From: Gammaproteobacteria bacterium
GTDB lineage: Bacteria > Pseudomonadota > Gammaproteobacteria > SZUA-152
NCBI GenBank assembly: GCA_030599435.1
Contig: JAUVNZ010000009.1
Location: 1 to 16,259, forward strand
DNA: 16,259 nucleotides
Direction of reading: 5' to 3'
In this document: in pieces, positions 14,273 to 16,259 of the stretch
Layout: every line of letters begins with the position of its first letter
Position numbering within the stretch: position 1 is the first letter of the stretch
Made by a program: the position numbers and the translations under genes
The notes under the pieces: generated by a model
Database searches by the model: none
The model's input: the letters and a program-made list of their open reading frames with translations, nothing else
Told to the model about the DNA's origin: nothing

Positions 14273-16259
14273 ATGAAGCAGTATAGGATGGCGGCTTCCG
14301 CCCTCTTGATGTTCGCTGCGTTGTTTTTAATGGCCCAGAGTAGTTTTGCCGACTTGCCCACCGGAAGGGTGTCCGACGTTCGCAATACCAAGCACAATCT
14401 TTCCGCGCTCTCCAGTGCGGCCAGCCGTAATGTGCAGGCCGATACAGAGGATGAGATCTGCGTCTTTTGTCATACCCCGCACGGTGCAGAACTGACCCAG
14501 GGACCTCTGTGGAACCGGAATTTATCGGGTGCTGTCTACAACACCTATGAGAGTGGCTCCCTTGACGCGACCGCAGAAGGGGTGCCACTGGGCCAGCCCA
14601 ACAGTATCTCCAAACTTTGCCTTTCCTGTCATGATGGCACCATCGCCATTGGTTCGGTGCGGGTACTAAACGGGGCATGGGTCAGTGGCACGACCAGTAT
14701 TGCCATGAGCGGTGTGGAAGACGTTGGCGGCAGTTTAGACTCCATGCCCGTGGGCACTGGAGAAAATTCCGGCTTTACACGCCGTCTGGGTACAGACCTT
14801 ACCAATGATCACCCCATTTCGTTTACCTATGACAGTGCCCTGGCAACAAAAGATGGTGAGCTGCGTGATCCCGCTGGCGAGCTTGAAATTGGTGATCGCA
14901 GTCCTGGTAACTCCCCCCATGTACCGCTGGAAAATGGTCAGGTGCAATGCAATAGTTGCCACGATCCTCATATTCGAGATGAGCTAGACCCCAGTCTGAG
15001 TATCAAATTTCTACGTTTGAACCGTTTTCAAAAGGTTTCACCTATTGCTACAACGTTTAACGAGAGCAACGATATTATTTGCCTGGCCTGCCATGACAAG
15101 GCCGGCTGGGTCGGTTCGGCTCATGCCACTGGGGATGTGGCTGATGAGACCTATACCAATGTGGCGGCTAATCTAAGGGAATTTCCAACCAGTGGTGACG
15201 GTACCCAGGTGTGGGAATCTGCCTGTCTGGCCTGCCATGACACCCATACTGTACAAGGCTCCCGACGTTTATTGCGCGAAGGCACCGATGGTTCGGTCAT
15301 TGGTGGTGCTAAACAGGGCGGCAGTGCGGCCATCGAAGAAACCTGTTTTGCCTGCCATTCCAGCGATGGGGGTACGTTAACCTCGCAGGGTTTTGGTACT
15401 GAAGTGCCGGACATCAAATCTGATTTCAGTTTGGCCACTCATATGCCTATCACCAACAGTGAGCAAGCGGCAGGTTTTGAGAGACACAATATCGGTATTG
15501 TGGGCAGCGACAGCCAGGAGACCGGGCAGCGGGGTAAGGATTTCATTGAATCCCGGGCCATGCTGGGTAAAGGTTCGATCGATAATCGTCACGCTGAATG
15601 CACCGATTGTCATAATCCGCACCGCGTGGTGAGACGACGGGTATTCAATCAAAATAATCTTAGCGGCAATGTTGATGCTGCTGGCACGCATGATCATGAC
15701 AATACCCCGCACAATAATATTGCCTCGGGTGTTTTACGAGGAGCCTGGGGTGTTGAACCGGATTACACTAACTCCAATGATTTCAACGTGGAGCCAGTGA
15801 ATTTCACCATCAAGCGCGGTGATCCATCACAGGTGGGCGGTGGTACCACCAATCTGTCAGAGCCTTATGTCACCCGCGAGTACCAGATCTGCCTCAAGTG
15901 TCATTCTAATTATGCCTATGATACACCACCCAATCTGGGTGTGAGCACTCCCCCCGGTGTGAATAATATGACCCAGTACACCAACCAGGCGCGGGAATAC
16001 AATTCACCTTCAACCCACCGGGGTGAAAATCAGGACCTGGGGTCGGATGGCGGCGCAGACGGCAGCTACAACACTAATAACCACCGTAGCTGGCATCCAG
16101 TGGTGAGTGATACTGGTCGTACGGCTGGAATTCGCCAGGCTAATGCCAATAACTGGCTAACACCCTATAATGCGGCCGTGGGAAGTCAGACCATGTACTG
16201 TACTGATTGCCACGGTTCCAATACCCCGGCAGGCACCGTGGATCCAGATGGTGCAGGTA
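14273..16259 (+). CDS. Second large multiheme cytochrome c (partial, 3' end outside window)
   Basis: The reading frame is open from the ATG at 14273 to the window edge (662 codons), with GAGG six bases upstream. A signal peptide cut after SSFA (residue 26) is followed by nine heme motifs in the same order as in the cytochrome at 9226: CVFCH (from 63), CLSCH, CNSCH, CLACH, CLACH, CFACH, CTDCH, CLKCH and CTDCH (643-647). Long stretches are nearly identical to the paralogue, such as EICVFCHTPHGA, KLCLSCHDGTIAIGSVR, ESACLACHDTHTVQGSRRLL, HAECTDCHNPHRVV and NIASGVLRG. Insertions lie in the loops around hemes 2-3 and 6-7. By comparison, hemes 10 and 11 and the C-terminal PHGW region should lie just beyond the window. 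Likely a second secreted electron carrier or filament subunit, or an alternative version expressed under other conditions. Confidence 0.92.
   Translation, partial: MKQYRMAASALLMFAALFLMAQSSFADLPTGRVSDVRNTKHNLSALSSAASRNVQADTEDEICVFCHTPHGAELTQGPLWNRNLSGAVYNTYESGSLDATAEGVPLGQPNSISKLCLSCHDGTIAIGSVRVLNGAWVSGTTSIAMSGVEDVGGSLDSMPVGTGENSGFTRRLGTDLTNDHPISFTYDSALATKDGELRDPAGELEIGDRSPGNSPHVPLENGQVQCNSCHDPHIRDELDPSLSIKFLRLNRFQKVSPIATTFNESNDIICLACHDKAGWVGSAHATGDVADETYTNVAANLREFPTSGDGTQVWESACLACHDTHTVQGSRRLLREGTDGSVIGGAKQGGSAAIEETCFACHSSDGGTLTSQGFGTEVPDIKSDFSLATHMPITNSEQAAGFERHNIGIVGSDSQETGQRGKDFIESRAMLGKGSIDNRHAECTDCHNPHRVVRRRVFNQNNLSGNVDAAGTHDHDNTPHNNIASGVLRGAWGVEPDYTNSNDFNVEPVNFTIKRGDPSQVGGGTTNLSEPYVTREYQICLKCHSNYAYDTPPNLGVSTPPGVNNMTQYTNQAREYNSPSTHRGENQDLGSDGGADGSYNTNNHRSWHPVVSDTGRTAGIRQANANNWLTPYNAAVGSQTMYCTDCHGSNTPAGTVDPDGAG

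Overview
All genes in this window lie on the + strand. They form one functional theme: an export and electron-transfer locus built around multiheme c-type cytochromes. I count 29 CxxCH heme-attachment motifs: three triheme proteins, one complete 11-heme protein, and nine motifs in a second large cytochrome cut by the window end. The products include an outer-membrane-type beta-barrel, three lipoproteins with clear lipoboxes, and Sec signal peptides with AxA cleavage sites. The host is therefore a diderm (Gram-negative) bacterium. Base composition looks intermediate (about 45-50% GC by eye) and the gene style is proteobacterial. I cannot name the genus. A sulfur- or metal-associated gammaproteobacterium is only a guess.

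Layout: a terminator of the upstream unit (13-41); a secreted SurA/PpiC-like parvulin chaperone (177-1223); an outer-membrane beta-barrel (1443-3233); two adjacent triheme c7-type cytochromes (3345-4434) ending in a strong terminator (4481-4518). Next come a lipoprotein with a cupredoxin-like copper-site domain (4599-6275), a third triheme cytochrome (6367-6936), and two translationally coupled NHL-repeat lipoproteins (6897-8054, 8051-9187). Then an 11-heme secreted cytochrome (9226-11730), a tandem YVTN/lactonase-like beta-propeller (11835-14036), and the start of a close paralogue of the 11-heme cytochrome (14273 to the window end). No stretch over 300 bases lacks a gene. The longest gaps are 1224-1442 and 14037-14272.

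How the parts may work together (inference): small triheme cytochromes carry electrons in the periplasm. The beta-barrel lets cytochromes or electrons cross the outer membrane. The large paired-CxxCH cytochromes are the extracellular carriers or filament subunits. The parvulin-like chaperone, NHL proteins and YVTN propeller would serve folding, secretion or scaffolding. This parts list (prolyl-isomerase-type chaperone, channel, c7-type cytochromes, beta-propellers, multiheme subunit) resembles, from memory, the omcS-companion (osc) nanowire assembly cluster of Geobacter sulfurreducens and other porin-cytochrome conduits. The 11-heme subunit and the cupredoxin lipoprotein differ from that model and are the most novel parts.
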